Origin: Nocardia brasiliensis IFM 10847
GTDB lineage: Bacteria > Actinomycetota > Actinomycetes > Mycobacteriales > Mycobacteriaceae
NCBI RefSeq assembly: GCF_000710915.1
Contig: NZ_BAUA01000108.1
Span: forward strand, 26,659-90,658
DNA: 64,000 bases
Reading direction: 5' to 3'
Below are positions 33,885 through 43,600 of this stretch, piece by piece. The notes beneath the pieces are model-generated. The model searched no databases. It saw nothing but the letters and a program-made list of their open reading frames with translations, and was not told the origin of the DNA. Both the position numbers and the translations under genes were made by a program. Positions within the stretch are counted from its first letter, which is position 1. Each line of letters opens with the position of its first letter.

Positions 33885-34522
33885 TGCGCCCGCACGGTGG
33901 CGATCCGATTCGTCAGCATGGTCACGAACGGCGCCCTGGCGAGGGTCTGCTGCTCGTATTCGAGCAACGCGGAAAGGTCTTCGAGGCTGAGCATGCGCAG
34001 GCGGGCGCGCAGCTGGGCCACAGTCATGTTCGCGTAGTCGTAGCGGGTGGCTACTTCCGGCTCACGGATCTCCGGCCCGGGGTCGGCCACGCGGTCGATC
34101 TCGGGTTCTGCCACGGGGGCAACGGGTTCGGGCTCGATGGCGTGCACGGTGGCGCCATGGCCGTTGCGCTCGCCCGCGCGGGTCTCGGCCGGGGTGGTGA
34201 ACGAGGCGGGCTCCGGGTCGTCGGCGTACAGGTCGAAGCGGCTCGCGCGGACCTGGCCGGACGCCGGTTCGGCGGGCAGGTCCTCGTCGAAGGTCGCCCA
34301 CTCCGGCTGCTCCTCCGGAGTATTGGCCAACCGGTCGAAGACCGCGTCGCCCTTGAGCGCGAGGCTGGTCACGAACTGCTGGACGTGCATCGTCGTCTGC
34401 AGCAGCTGGCTGATGGCGGTGATCGGCAAATTCATTGCGGCCGTGGGTAGCCGACGAGTCTCCTCGATGGCGTAAACGGCGGCCCCGGCGGCTACCCGGG
34501 CCAGGAACGGTGGTCGAAACAT
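33881..34522 (-). CDS. Lipid droplet-associated protein
   Basis: A 213-residue protein matching the mycolic-acid-bacterial lipid droplet-associated family (M. tuberculosis Rv1109c). The N-terminal 60 residues form amphipathic helices (FLARVAAGAAVYAIEETRRL, then TAISQLLQTTMHVQQFVTSLAL) suited to coating triacylglycerol droplets. A disordered acidic, Pro/Ala/Glu-rich middle follows, and then a C-terminal helical domain (DYANMTVAQLRARLRML, ALLEYEQQTLARAPFVTMLTNRIA). The ATG at 34522 is the natural start; extra codons upstream to 34738 look non-coding. It is the first gene of the operon with xseA, xseB and the VOC gene. Confidence 0.85.
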   Translation of the reverse strand: MFRPPFLARVAAGAAVYAIEETRRLPTAAMNLPITAISQLLQTTMHVQQFVTSLALKGDAVFDRLANTPEEQPEWATFDEDLPAEPASGQVRASRFDLYADDPEPASFTTPAETRAGERNGHGATVHAIEPEPVAPVAEPEIDRVADPGPEIREPEVATRYDYANMTVAQLRARLRMLSLEDLSALLEYEQQTLARAPFVTMLTNRIATVRAQ

Positions 34523-34788
34523 GGTCCTAGCCTGCCCGAAATGGTGTGCTAAGCAAAGGTCGGGGATCACGGGGTGTGATTCTGGCGTATGAACGGGCGT
34601 GCTCGTGGCGCGCCTCGCCGCCGGGTGCGGCCGAGTTCGCGGCTCGATCCGCCGGTGAGATGGCACACCATCGCGGCGGCGCGCGCCCGGTCGGCGGGGC
34701 GGTCGCCCGGCACGTGGACCGCGGTGTGCGGCCCGCACGGACGCCGAGCGAGCCAGCGCCCGGACAGCGCGAGGTCGGTGTGCGCACG

Positions 34789-34800
34789 TAAGCTGTCGGC
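34789..34800 (+). promoter_or_regulatory. Leaderless promoter of ispH
   Basis: TAAGCT at 34789-34794 lies 6 bases before the ATG at 34801. Confidence 0.5.
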
Positions 34801-35814
34801 ATGTCCACGGCCATACCCTTGAACCTCGGAATCGCCCGATCGACGGGAGCCGGAACCGCCGAGCGCGCCGGTGGCAAGCGGGTGCTGCTAGCGGAGCCGC
34901 GCGGGTACTGCGCCGGCGTGGACCGCGCGGTGGAAACCGTCGAGAAGGCGCTGGACAAGCATGGTGCGCCCATCTACGTGCGCAAGGAGATCGTGCACAA
35001 CCGGCACGTCGTGGAGACGCTGCGCGAGCGCGGGGTCATCTTCGTCGACGAAACCGACGAGGTGCCCGAGGGCGCACTGGTCGTGTTCTCCGCGCACGGC
35101 GTTTCGCCCGCGGTGCACGAATCGGCGGCCGCGCGCAACCTGCACACCATCGACGCGACCTGCCCCCTGGTGACCAAGGTGCACCAGGAGGCCAAGCGTT
35201 TCGCCCGCGACGACTACGACATTCTGCTGATCGGCCACGAAGGCCACGAAGAGGTGGAGGGCACGGCGGGCGAGGCGCCCGAGCACATCCAGCTCGTCGA
35301 CGGCCCCGACTCGGTGGACAACGTCACCGTGCGCGACGAGTCGAAGGTGATCTGGTTGTCCCAGACCACGCTCAGCGTCGACGAAACGATGGAGACGGTG
35401 CGGCGGCTGCGCGAGCGGTTCCCCACGCTGCAGGATCCGCCGAGCGACGACATCTGCTACGCCACCTCGAACCGTCAGACGGCGGTCAAGGCGATGGCGC
35501 CCGAATGCGATCTGGTGATCGTCGTCGGTTCGAAGAACTCCTCCAACTCGGTCCGCCTGGTCGAGGTCGCGCTCAACGCGGGTGCCAAGGCGGCCTATCT
35601 GGTCGACTTCGCCCGCGAGGTGGATACCGCCTGGCTCGACGGTGTGCAGACGATCGGCATCACCTCGGGTGCCTCGGTGCCCGACATCCTGGTGCGCGGC
35701 GTGCTCGACATGCTCGCGGAGCACGGTTTCGGCGACGTCCAACCGGTCACCACCGCCAACGAAACCCTGGTTTTCTCCCTCCCCCGAGAACTGCGCACCA
35801 CCACCCGCCGCTGA
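34801..35814 (+). CDS. ispH: 4-hydroxy-3-methylbut-2-enyl diphosphate reductase
   Basis: A 337-residue iron-sulphur enzyme (LytB) of the MEP pathway that makes IPP and DMAPP from HMBPP; it feeds prenyl synthases such as the Z-FPP synthase at 8.8 kb. The three cluster cysteines are Cys37 (EPRGYCAGVDRA), Cys121 (IDATCPLVTKVH) and Cys219 (DDICYATSNRQ). SAHGVSP and VGSKNSSNS substrate motifs are present. It matches M. tuberculosis LytB2/IspH (Rv1110). The ATG lies 6 bases after a TAAGCT box and there is no Shine-Dalgarno sequence, suggesting leaderless translation. Confidence 0.96.
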   Translation: MSTAIPLNLGIARSTGAGTAERAGGKRVLLAEPRGYCAGVDRAVETVEKALDKHGAPIYVRKEIVHNRHVVETLRERGVIFVDETDEVPEGALVVFSAHGVSPAVHESAAARNLHTIDATCPLVTKVHQEAKRFARDDYDILLIGHEGHEEVEGTAGEAPEHIQLVDGPDSVDNVTVRDESKVIWLSQTTLSVDETMETVRRLRERFPTLQDPPSDDICYATSNRQTAVKAMAPECDLVIVVGSKNSSNSVRLVEVALNAGAKAAYLVDFAREVDTAWLDGVQTIGITSGASVPDILVRGVLDMLAEHGFGDVQPVTTANETLVFSLPRELRTTTRR

Positions 35815-35901
35815 ACGCAGGCCGCCTGGCATCGGTGCTGAGGGTCCGTGGCTGTGCAGGGCTGTCAGCCCTTGGTGCAGCGTCGGCCTGGGTGCCGAGC
35901 G

Positions 35902-36102
35902 TCATTCGTGGTCCGGGCTTCGGCGCGCCGCGGTCAGGCCCGCGAAGATGGTGAGCAGTACTTGTACTGCTGTCGGCCAGTCGACCAGCAGGCCGACCGG
36001 CGCGGCGGTGGCTATCGCGGCGGCGAGTTCCCGCCACGGGGGTGTGGCCGGTGGCGGGCTCGGCTGGGAGTTGCGTTCCTCCTGTGGCGGGTGGGTGCTC
36101 AC
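35902..36102 (-). CDS. Small membrane protein, 66 residues, coupled to an XRE regulator
   Basis: A 66-residue protein with a Pro/Gln/Ser-rich N-terminus (about 22 residues) and one or two hydrophobic stretches (ELAAAIATAAPVGLL and TAVQVLLTIFAGLTAA), ending in a charged tail. It starts at a GTG at 36102 that overlaps the stop of the upstream XRE gene by 4 bases (GTGA), so it is translationally coupled. XRE regulators of this DUF5753 type are usually followed by a DUF397 partner; this protein is not DUF397. The family is not recognised. A membrane-linked partner or effector of the regulator is inferred. Confidence 0.62.
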   Translation of the reverse strand: MSTHPPQEERNSQPSPPPATPPWRELAAAIATAAPVGLLVDWPTAVQVLLTIFAGLTAARRSPDHE

Positions 36103-37007
36103 ACGGACTCCAGCAGCGTCTGCAGGAGCCGACCGGTTTCGGATGGTCGTGCGGACTGCTGCGCAAGGGTCTCCGCGATATTGAGATAGCGGACGATGTT
36201 TTCCCGCTCCTCCATGTACAGCGTGCTGGTGGGTTGCGCGATACACACGACATCCGGCAGCAGGGTCTCGGCGAAGCGCAGATAGACGAACGCGCTGTCC
36301 ACGATCGCGGGGCCGAAGGCGGCCTCGTCCACGATCTGGATCACGATGTGCTCCTGCTGGATACGCCGTTCCAGGTACTCCAGTTGCGCCCGCCAGACCG
36401 CGGCACCGCCGATCTGCCTGCGTAGCGCGTTCTCTTCGACCAAGATCCACAGGTACGGCGGATTGTCGCGGTCCAGGATCTGCTGCCGCTGCAGGCGCAC
36501 CGCCAACAGCTGGTCGATCTCGGTGTCGGGGCGATATGGATTCCGCAAACGCAGTGCTGCCCTTGCGTATTCGGGTGTTTGCAGGAGGTCGGGGACGACC
36601 GCGGGTTCATAGCAGCGGATCGTGCGCGCGGCCCCTTCGAGGCTGAGCAGCTCGAATCCCTTGGGGAGCGAGTCACTGTCGCTGTGCCACCAGCCGGGAC
36701 GGTTGCCCAGCTGCACGAGCGAAAGATACCGGTCGTGCTCTTCGGGATCGGTGACGCCGTAGCAGTGCAGCAACTCGACCACGTCCGGCCGATTGAGGCC
36801 GACCATGCCGGATTCGATCCGGCTGACCTTGGATCCGGTCCAGTAGAGCTGCCGGCCGACCTCGTGCTGGGTCAACCCCCTTTCCTTACGCAGTTGCTGG
36901 AGGCGCAACCCCAACATCCGGCGAAGCACCGTCGGCACGTCGCCGATACTGGTGCTCTCCCGGGTGCCGGCCGGCTCGGTGTATTCGAAGCGCTGCTCTG
37001 CGTTCAC
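36099..37007 (-). CDS. XRE-family regulator with DUF5753 (Scr1-type) C-terminal domain
   Basis: A 302-residue protein. An HTH at about residues 25-85 (LRRMLGLRLQQLRKERGLTQ, then TGSKVSRIESGMVGLNRPDV) is followed by a DUF5753 domain with YEPAVVPDLLQTPEYARAAL, then RLQRQQILDRDNPPYLWILVEE and ERENIVRYLNIAETLA. Proteins of this class (Scr1/WhiJ-like) are numerous in actinomycetes, pair with a small DUF397 protein and control development or act as antitoxin-like modules. The GTG at 37007 was chosen because an earlier ATG at 37061 would put the palindromic operator (37028-37045) inside the gene. It overlaps the 66-residue membrane protein gene by 4 bases. Confidence 0.83.
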   Translation of the reverse strand: MNAEQRFEYTEPAGTRESTSIGDVPTVLRRMLGLRLQQLRKERGLTQHEVGRQLYWTGSKVSRIESGMVGLNRPDVVELLHCYGVTDPEEHDRYLSLVQLGNRPGWWHSDSDSLPKGFELLSLEGAARTIRCYEPAVVPDLLQTPEYARAALRLRNPYRPDTEIDQLLAVRLQRQQILDRDNPPYLWILVEENALRRQIGGAAVWRAQLEYLERRIQQEHIVIQIVDEAAFGPAIVDSAFVYLRFAETLLPDVVCIAQPTSTLYMEERENIVRYLNIAETLAQQSARPSETGRLLQTLLESV

Positions 37008-37027
37008 GACATCGAGTCTGGCACTGG

Positions 37028-37045
37028 AAGTACCAAAATGTACTT
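37028..37045. promoter_or_regulatory. Palindromic operator of the XRE regulator
   Basis: AAGTAC-N6-GTACTT, a perfect 18-base palindrome, lies 21 bases upstream of the regulator's GTG. Autoregulation is inferred. Confidence 0.65.
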
Positions 37046-37159
37046 GCAAATGTGCGTGCAAACGGCGGCGCGCCCGCGGAATCGCGGCAGTTCGGCTTGC
37101 TGCGGCTCAGCCGTTGCGGCATCGCCGAGTTGACCGCGAGCAGTCCGGTTTGTGACCGC

Positions 37160-38044
37160 TCAGAGGTTTTCGGGGCGGCGGCGTTCGGTGCGGCTCGAAT
37201 CACGTTCGCGGTAGCGGACGTTGGGTTGGGGGTGGGGCGGGGGGAGTTCGCTGCGGCGGCGGGCGGTGTTGCCGCGGGCCGGGTCGCTGTCGGTGCGGGG
37301 CATTGCCGCGGTCGGGCGGGCGGCGCCACGCGCGGCGGGGCGTCCTTCGCGCCCTTCGCGCGGGCGGGCCGAGCCTGCCACGCGGGGTGGTGCGTCGGCG
37401 ACCGGCGCGGTCGCGGTACGGCGGCTCGGGCGCGGGGTGATCTCGTCGAGGTCTGCCTCGTCCGGATCGTCCTTGGGGCGGCGAGTGCGTCGGCGAGCCG
37501 AGTCGGTGAGCGAGGAGCCCCGCTCGCGACCGCCGCGCGGGCGCTTGGCCGAGGACCGACCCCAGCTTTCGCCCCGGCGCGACTCGGCACCGCTGTCCGC
37601 CTGCTCGATGCGGCGTTGCAGCAGGATCCGGCCGCCGCCGATCAACAGGACCAGCACGGTCGCGAGCATCATCGTGGGGAAGCGCTGCACCAGCGGCACC
37701 GCCAGGTTCAGCAGCACATCTTTGATCGAACTCGCCGGGCGGCCGGTCAGCTGCTGGTAGGCCAGCGGAACGGCGATCGAGAGCAGCAGCGGCGGCAGCA
37801 CCATCGTGGTGAACAAGCCGCGATAGCGGACCGCGAGCACGGCTACCACACAACCGACGATGTACAGCGCGGCGAAGGTACCGGTGAGATCGGTAGCGTC
37901 GCCGTGGGCGTCGATCAAGAACCCCAGAAACGTACAGGCGACCGCGATCAGGACCGCCGCGCCCACCGGGATGCCCGGGACCGTCGGCAAGGTCGAACGA
38001 TGCGGCGCGGGCACCCGGGATCGCACACGTTGGGAAGCAGCCAC
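37160..38044 (-). CDS. DUF6542 membrane protein
   Basis: A 294-residue protein equivalent to M. tuberculosis Rv1111c. Residues about 24-145 contain four hydrophobic segments (GIPVGAAVLIAVACTFLGFLI, the ALYIVGCVVAVLAV region, the TTMVLPPLLLSIAVPLA region and the MMLATVLVLLIGG region), the DUF6542 domain. The remaining 150 residues are cytosolic, very basic and disordered, rich in Arg, Pro, Ser and Glu with RRRTRRPKDDPDEADLDE. The function is unknown. The ATG at 38044 is preceded by GCACCC only; no strong ribosome binding site is seen. It lies between ispH and ychF in mycobacteria, as it broadly does here. Confidence 0.8.
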   Translation of the reverse strand: MAASQRVRSRVPAPHRSTLPTVPGIPVGAAVLIAVACTFLGFLIDAHGDATDLTGTFAALYIVGCVVAVLAVRYRGLFTTMVLPPLLLSIAVPLAYQQLTGRPASSIKDVLLNLAVPLVQRFPTMMLATVLVLLIGGGRILLQRRIEQADSGAESRRGESWGRSSAKRPRGGRERGSSLTDSARRRTRRPKDDPDEADLDEITPRPSRRTATAPVADAPPRVAGSARPREGREGRPAARGAARPTAAMPRTDSDPARGNTARRRSELPPPHPQPNVRYRERDSSRTERRRPENL

Positions 38045-38102
38045 ATTATGAACACTAACTGTCGCCGCGCCCGGGGGCGTTACGGCACGGCGGTTCCATC
38101 GG

Positions 38103-39260
38103 CTAATCGTCGGCGTCGGCGAACCCCACGGCCCGCGGCCACACGTCGACCCGTTGGATTGCCGGCACCTCCTGCTCCGCTATTTCCAGGTCGTGCAGTT
38201 TGCGCGCGGTGACCATCACCCGCGATTCCACCGATGCCACGGTGTAGTTGAAAGCGTCGACAGCCTTACCGAGTTGCGCGCCGAGCCGGTCCAGATGCCG
38301 GCCCGTCATACCCAGCCGGGCGTACAGCTCTTTACCCAATTGCTGAACGGTTGCCATATCTCGGGACAGTGCTTCCTGCCGCCAGCCGAAAGCCACCGTG
38401 CGCAGCAACGCGATCAGCGTGGTCGGCGTCGCCAGGATCACGTTGCGGCCGAAGGCGTACTCGAGCAATCCGGAGTCGGTGGTGAGCGCGGCGTCCAGGA
38501 ACGGATCGCCGGGCACGAACAGCACGACGAATTCCGGCGCCGGATCGAAAGCCGCCCAGTACGCCTTGTCGGCCAGCTGGTCGATGTGGGCGCGCAGATG
38601 CTTCGCGTGCCGGATCAGATGTTCGGCCCGGACGTCGGGATCCTCGACCGTGCTGGCGTCCAGATACGCGCTGAACGGCACCTTGGCGTCGACCACGATG
38701 TGCCTGCCGCCCGCCAGGTTCACCACCAGGTCGGGCCGGACGGTGCCGGTGCGGTCGTTGGCGCCGTCACCGCGGGCCGCCCGGGACACCTGCGTGTCGA
38801 AATCGCAGTGCCGCGTCATGCCCGCGAGCTCGACCACGCGCTCCAATTGGATCTCGCCCCACCGGCCGCGCACCTGCGGCGCCCGTAGCGCCGCGACGAG
38901 CTGACTGGTCTGACTGGTCAACTGCAGCGAGGTGCGCTGCATGCCGGCCACCTGCTCGCGCAGGCTGGAGTAGGCGTTGATCCGATGGTGCTCCACCTGC
39001 TGGATGTGCTGGTTCAACGCGCCGACCGCGTCGCGCAGCGGATCGACCATCGCGCCGATGGCGTGCGAATGCCTGCGTGCCGCATCCTCGTTCGCCGCGT
39101 TGAGCGATTGCCGCAGCAGCCGTTCGTTGTCCGTGGCCGCGGCCAATCTCGCCTCTGCCGCCACCGCGCGTTGCCCGGCGCGCGCGGCATGACCGAGCCA
39201 GCCGAGCCCAACCCCTGCGGCGAATACCAGCATCAGTGCGACGAGCATCGGTGCGGTCAT
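38103..39260 (-). CDS. rmuC: DNA recombination protein RmuC
   Basis: A 385-residue RmuC-family protein, thought to be a nuclease limiting recombination at inverted repeats. An N-terminal transmembrane helix (MLVALMLVFAAGVGLGWLG) anchors it, followed by a coiled-coil region (about 25-120), then the conserved core VRGRWGEIQLERVVELAGM, VDAKVPFSAYLDA and FVPGDPFLDAAL of the PD-(D/E)XK-like fold, and the typical VTARKLHDLEI near the C-terminus. The ATG at 39260 follows a purine-poor region; upstream codons to 39419 look non-coding. It is divergent from the sbcD-sbcC operon and adds to a DNA-repair cluster. Confidence 0.9.
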   Translation of the reverse strand: MTAPMLVALMLVFAAGVGLGWLGHAARAGQRAVAAEARLAAATDNERLLRQSLNAANEDAARRHSHAIGAMVDPLRDAVGALNQHIQQVEHHRINAYSSLREQVAGMQRTSLQLTSQTSQLVAALRAPQVRGRWGEIQLERVVELAGMTRHCDFDTQVSRAARGDGANDRTGTVRPDLVVNLAGGRHIVVDAKVPFSAYLDASTVEDPDVRAEHLIRHAKHLRAHIDQLADKAYWAAFDPAPEFVVLFVPGDPFLDAALTTDSGLLEYAFGRNVILATPTTLIALLRTVAFGWRQEALSRDMATVQQLGKELYARLGMTGRHLDRLGAQLGKAVDAFNYTVASVESRVMVTARKLHDLEIAEQEVPAIQRVDVWPRAVGFADADD

Positions 39261-39457
39261 AGCGCCGATAGTGCCGCACGCCACCGACAAGAACGCGCGC
39301 TCGGCCATCCATTGGCACCGTGTCGGCAAATACGTCCTGGCGCAAGCCCGCTCGGGCCGGGAAACACCGTGGACACGCCGCGTGAAATGCGCCGCTATCC
39401 GACACGGCGGGCTCGGCAATTGAATTCTGTCGGTGCCCTCGCCTACGGTTTCGCGGC

Positions 39458-40636
39458 ATGCGGATGCTGCACACCTCGGACTGGCACATCGGGCGCACGT
39501 TCCACGGGGTCGATCTGCTGGCCGATCAGGCTCGGGCGCTGACCGCGATCGCGGAGCTGGTGGCCGAGGAGTCGGTCGACGTGGTGGTGCTGCCCGGGGA
39601 CGTGTACGACCGGTCCATTCCGAGCGCGGACGCGATCGCGGTGTGCAACCGGGGATTCGAGGCCATCCGCGCCGCCGGCGCGGTGATCGTCGCCACGTCG
39701 GGCAACCACGATTCGCCCGCGCGGCTCGGTGCGGGCGCGAGTTTCGCGGCGGCGGGCGGACTCCATCTGCGTACCACCGTCGCCGATGCCGACCGCCCGG
39801 TACTGCTGGACGACGTGCACGGCCCCGTGGCGTACTACGGCATTCCGTACCTGGAGCCCGAGATCACGCGCGCGGAACTCGGTGTGCCGCAAGCTCGTTC
39901 GCACGCCGACATCCTGGACGCGGCGATGGCCCGGATTCGGGCCGATCTCGCCCGGCGCCCGGGGACACGCGCGGTGGTGCTGGCGCATGCCTTCGTCGTC
40001 GGCGGGGAGGCCACCGGTTCCGAGCGCTCCATCTCGGTGGGCGGCGTGGAGACCGTGCCGATGTCGGCGTTCGACGGCATAGACTACGTCGCGCTCGGGC
40101 ACCTGCATTCGCCGCAGACGCTGTCGGAGTCGGTGCGCTACAGCGGTTCGCCGCTGCCGTATTCGTTCGCGGAGAGCTCGCATCGCAAGGCAGTGTGGCT
40201 CGTCGACCTCGATGCCGCCGGACTGGGCGAGGTGCGCCGCCACGACCTGCCGGTGGTCCGCGGGCTCAGCAAGCTCACCGGCACCCTGGACGACCTGCTC
40301 ACCGATGTGCGGCACGACGCCGCCACCGACGATTACGTCTCCGCGGTGCTCACCGACTCGGCCCGGCCGGTGGACGCGATGCGTAAGCTGCGCGAACGCT
40401 TCCCGCACGCGGTGCACGTGGAGTGGGTGCGCCCGGAGGGCAATCCGGAGCTGCGCTACCGTGAACGGGTGCACGGCCGCCGCGACACCGAAGTAGCGCA
40501 GACCTTTCTCACCGATGTGCGGGGCGCGCCCAGCGCGGGTGAAATGGCATGGCTGGAGCGGGCACTCGCGGCGGCGGTCGCCGAGCCCGACCGCGTGCTG
40601 ACGGCTACGGAATCGGCCACGGAACTCTCGGCGTGA
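39458..40636 (+). CDS. sbcD: Exonuclease SbcCD subunit D (Mre11-like nuclease)
   Basis: A 392-residue metallophosphoesterase nuclease that, with SbcC, opens hairpins and degrades blocked DNA ends. Metal ligands are visible in TSDWHIG (Asp8, His10), LPGDVYDR, TSGNHDSP and the ALGHLHSPQ region. The C-terminal capping domain is present. The ATG at 39458 lies 8 bases after a TACGGT box, so a nearly leaderless transcript is possible. It precedes sbcC by 34 bases and is divergent from rmuC. Confidence 0.94.
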   Translation: MRMLHTSDWHIGRTFHGVDLLADQARALTAIAELVAEESVDVVVLPGDVYDRSIPSADAIAVCNRGFEAIRAAGAVIVATSGNHDSPARLGAGASFAAAGGLHLRTTVADADRPVLLDDVHGPVAYYGIPYLEPEITRAELGVPQARSHADILDAAMARIRADLARRPGTRAVVLAHAFVVGGEATGSERSISVGGVETVPMSAFDGIDYVALGHLHSPQTLSESVRYSGSPLPYSFAESSHRKAVWLVDLDAAGLGEVRRHDLPVVRGLSKLTGTLDDLLTDVRHDAATDDYVSAVLTDSARPVDAMRKLRERFPHAVHVEWVRPEGNPELRYRERVHGRRDTEVAQTFLTDVRGAPSAGEMAWLERALAAAVAEPDRVLTATESATELSA

Positions 40637-40670
40637 GCGCCCAGGCCGGGCCGCACCCGGCGGCGGCCGC

Positions 40671-43600
40671 ATGAGGCTGCACCGGCTCGAGATGACCGCG
40701 TTCGGCCCGTTCGCCGAGAACACGGTCATCGACTTCGATGCGCTAGGTGCCGACGGACTGTTCCTGCTGCACGGGCAGACCGGCGCGGGTAAGACCACGG
40801 TGCTGGACGCGATCGCGTTCGCGCTGTACGGCAAGGTTCCGGGCGCGCGTGGCGAGAGCAAGCGCCTGCACTCCGATCACGCACCGGACCAGACGCCGCC
40901 GCAGGTGGTGCTGGAGGTGACGCTCGGCGGCCGCCGCATCCGTCTGACCCGTATCCCCGAGTTCGAACGTCCCAAGCTGCGCGGCACCGGGATGCGCACC
41001 GACCCGGCCAAGGCCACGCTGGCCTGGCTGGATGGGCGCGGCGAAAACCTTTCCCGGATACCCGATATCGGAGACGAGATCATCCGGCTGCTCGGGATGA
41101 GCGCCGACCAGTTCTTCCAAGTGGTGCTGCTGCCGCAGGGCGACTTCGCGCGCTTCCTGCGGGCGGAGAACGAGGATCGGGAGAAGCTGCTCGAAAAGCT
41201 CTTCGACACCGAGCGATTCGGCAGCGCCGAGCAGTGGCTCGCGGACAAGCGTCGCGCCTCCGCCGCCGACCTGGAGGCGCGCAAACAGGGAATCGACCGG
41301 TTGATCGCCAAAGTCGGTGTCGCGGCGGGGGTCAGCGCCACCGAGACCGTCGGCCCGCTCGAGGCGGTCGGCTGGTCGCAGGACCTGTTCGCCGCCGCTC
41401 GCGTCGAGCTGACCGCCGCCGCCGCGACAGCCGAACGCTGCCAACAGGAGTCGGCGCGGGTGCAGGCGCGTGCCGAGGAACAACGCCGCCTGCACGACCT
41501 GCTCCGTCGGCGGGCGGCTGCCCGAGCGCAGCTCGAGCAGTACGCCGCGGCCGCCGACAGCCGTGCCGCGGCGCGCGCCGAACTCGACGCCGCCCGGCGC
41601 GCCGAGCCGGTCGTCGCGGCGATCGACGAGGCCAGGGACGCGGTCATGCTGATGCGCGCCAAGGAGAACGAAACCGCCGGTACGGCACGCCGTTTGGCCA
41701 CGCATCTGCTGGAGCCCGGCGCGGCGGATCTCGGTGGCGCGGAGCTGATCGGTGTCGAAGATTCGCTCACCGTTCGCGACGACGCCGATATCGATGCCGC
41801 GATCCGCCGCTGGAGCGCGCAGATCGGCGGGTTGGACGAGGTGCGCGCCGACGCCGCGGCCGTGACCGGACTGCACCGGGAACTGGCGGGACTACGAGCC
41901 GAGAGCACGGCGCTCACCACCCGAATGGCCGACCTGACCGAACGGCGCGCCCAGTTGCCCGGCGCCCTCGCCACGCTCGAGACCCGGCTGCGCGAGGCGA
42001 CGAGCGCCGCCGCGACGCTGCCCACCCTGACCGCCGAATGCGAACGTCTGCAGGCCGCCGCTCTGGCAGCGGTCGAACTAGCCTCGCGCAGAACGAATCT
42101 CGATCATGCCCGGGTGGAGTTCGAGACCGCCCGTGCCGCGCACAACGATGCCAAGGAACGGGTCCTGGACCTGCGGGAGCGTCGGTTGGCGGGCATGGCC
42201 GCCGAACTGGCCGGTGGGCTCGTCGACGGCGCCCCCTGCGCGGTGTGCGGATCCGCGGATCATCCCGAACCCGCTCGTCCCACCGCCGACGCCGTGTCCA
42301 AGGACGCGGAGGACGCGGCGGTGGCCGCCGAACGTGCGGCCGAAGACGCCCGCGATCGGGTGCACGCCCGAATCACCGGTCTGGAACGCGAGATCGAGGC
42401 GCTCATCGCCCGCGGCGGCGACGCCGACCGGGTCGAGCTGGCCGCCGCCCTGCGCACCGCCACCGATCGCTACGAGGACACCGCCGAGCTGGCCGCACTC
42501 GCCGACGGGCTGACCGCCGAGCTCACCCGCCTGCGCACCGACGAGACCCGCCTGCACGACGAACTGCGCGAAGCGGATTCGCGGCGTAGCGCCGTCGCCG
42601 CGAACATCGTCGCGGTCGATACCCGGCTCGCGGAACTCACCGAGCGTCTGCGCGTCGCGGCCGGCGCGGATGAAACCATCGAGCGCCGCCGCGCCCGCCT
42701 CACTGCCCTGGTCACCGACAGCAGCGCATTGCGCGACGTCCGCGCCGAGGCCGCCGCGGCACGGGAGAAAGTGGCGGTTATCGCCGACCGGGTCGAGAAC
42801 CTCGCTCGCGCAGCGGGTTTCGTGCCGGACGAGCTGCGCTCGTACACCGGCGACAGCGCGGCACAGCACGGTGCGGTCCTGGGCGCGACATGCGACGAGG
42901 GGACGCCTGATCCTGGAACCACCGGCAGCGCGAGTACCGGTAGCGAAGGTATCTCGGGTACCGACGCGACCGAACCGGACGCCGCACCGCGCGATCACGT
43001 GGCACGTTTGACCACGTACGCACGAGTCGTCAACGCGGCGAGCCGAACTCCGCAGCGGCAGCAGGAGATCGACGCGGAGTTGGCCGCCGCCGACAACGCC
43101 CGCGCACACGCTCAGGCTGTGCTCGCCGAGCCGGAGATCCAGGCGGCCGCGACTCGGGAGCCGGGTGATCTGGCCGATCTCGAGCAGCAGGTCGAAGTCG
43201 CACGGACGCAACTGAATGCCGCTGTCGCCGCGCATGCGGAGGCGAACCGGCGAGTGAGCCAGCTGGAGGATCTCGGCGGCCAGCTCTGGGCCGCGGTGGA
43301 CCGGATCGCCCCGCTGCAGCGCACACACGACGAACTCGCCGGGCTCGCCGAGGTGGTGGCCGGGCGGGGCGAGAACAATCGCCGGATGTCGCTGCGCTCT
43401 TACGTTCTCGCCGCCCGGCTGGAAGAGGTGGCGCAGGCCGGTTCCGTGCGGTTGCGCCGAATGTCAGCGGGCCGTTACGAATTCGTGCATTCGGACAAGG
43501 CGGGTCCGCGCGGCCGCCGCGGCGGCCTCGGCCTGGACATCCGCGACGACTACACCGGCGCGGTCCGCCCCGCCAAGACCCTGTCCGGCGGTGAAACCTT

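Noticed and set aside
34546..34791. Plus-strand frame between the lipid droplet protein and ispH genes
   Set aside because: Arg/Ala/Gly-rich composition typical of spurious frames, no ribosome binding site, and it runs into the ispH promoter.
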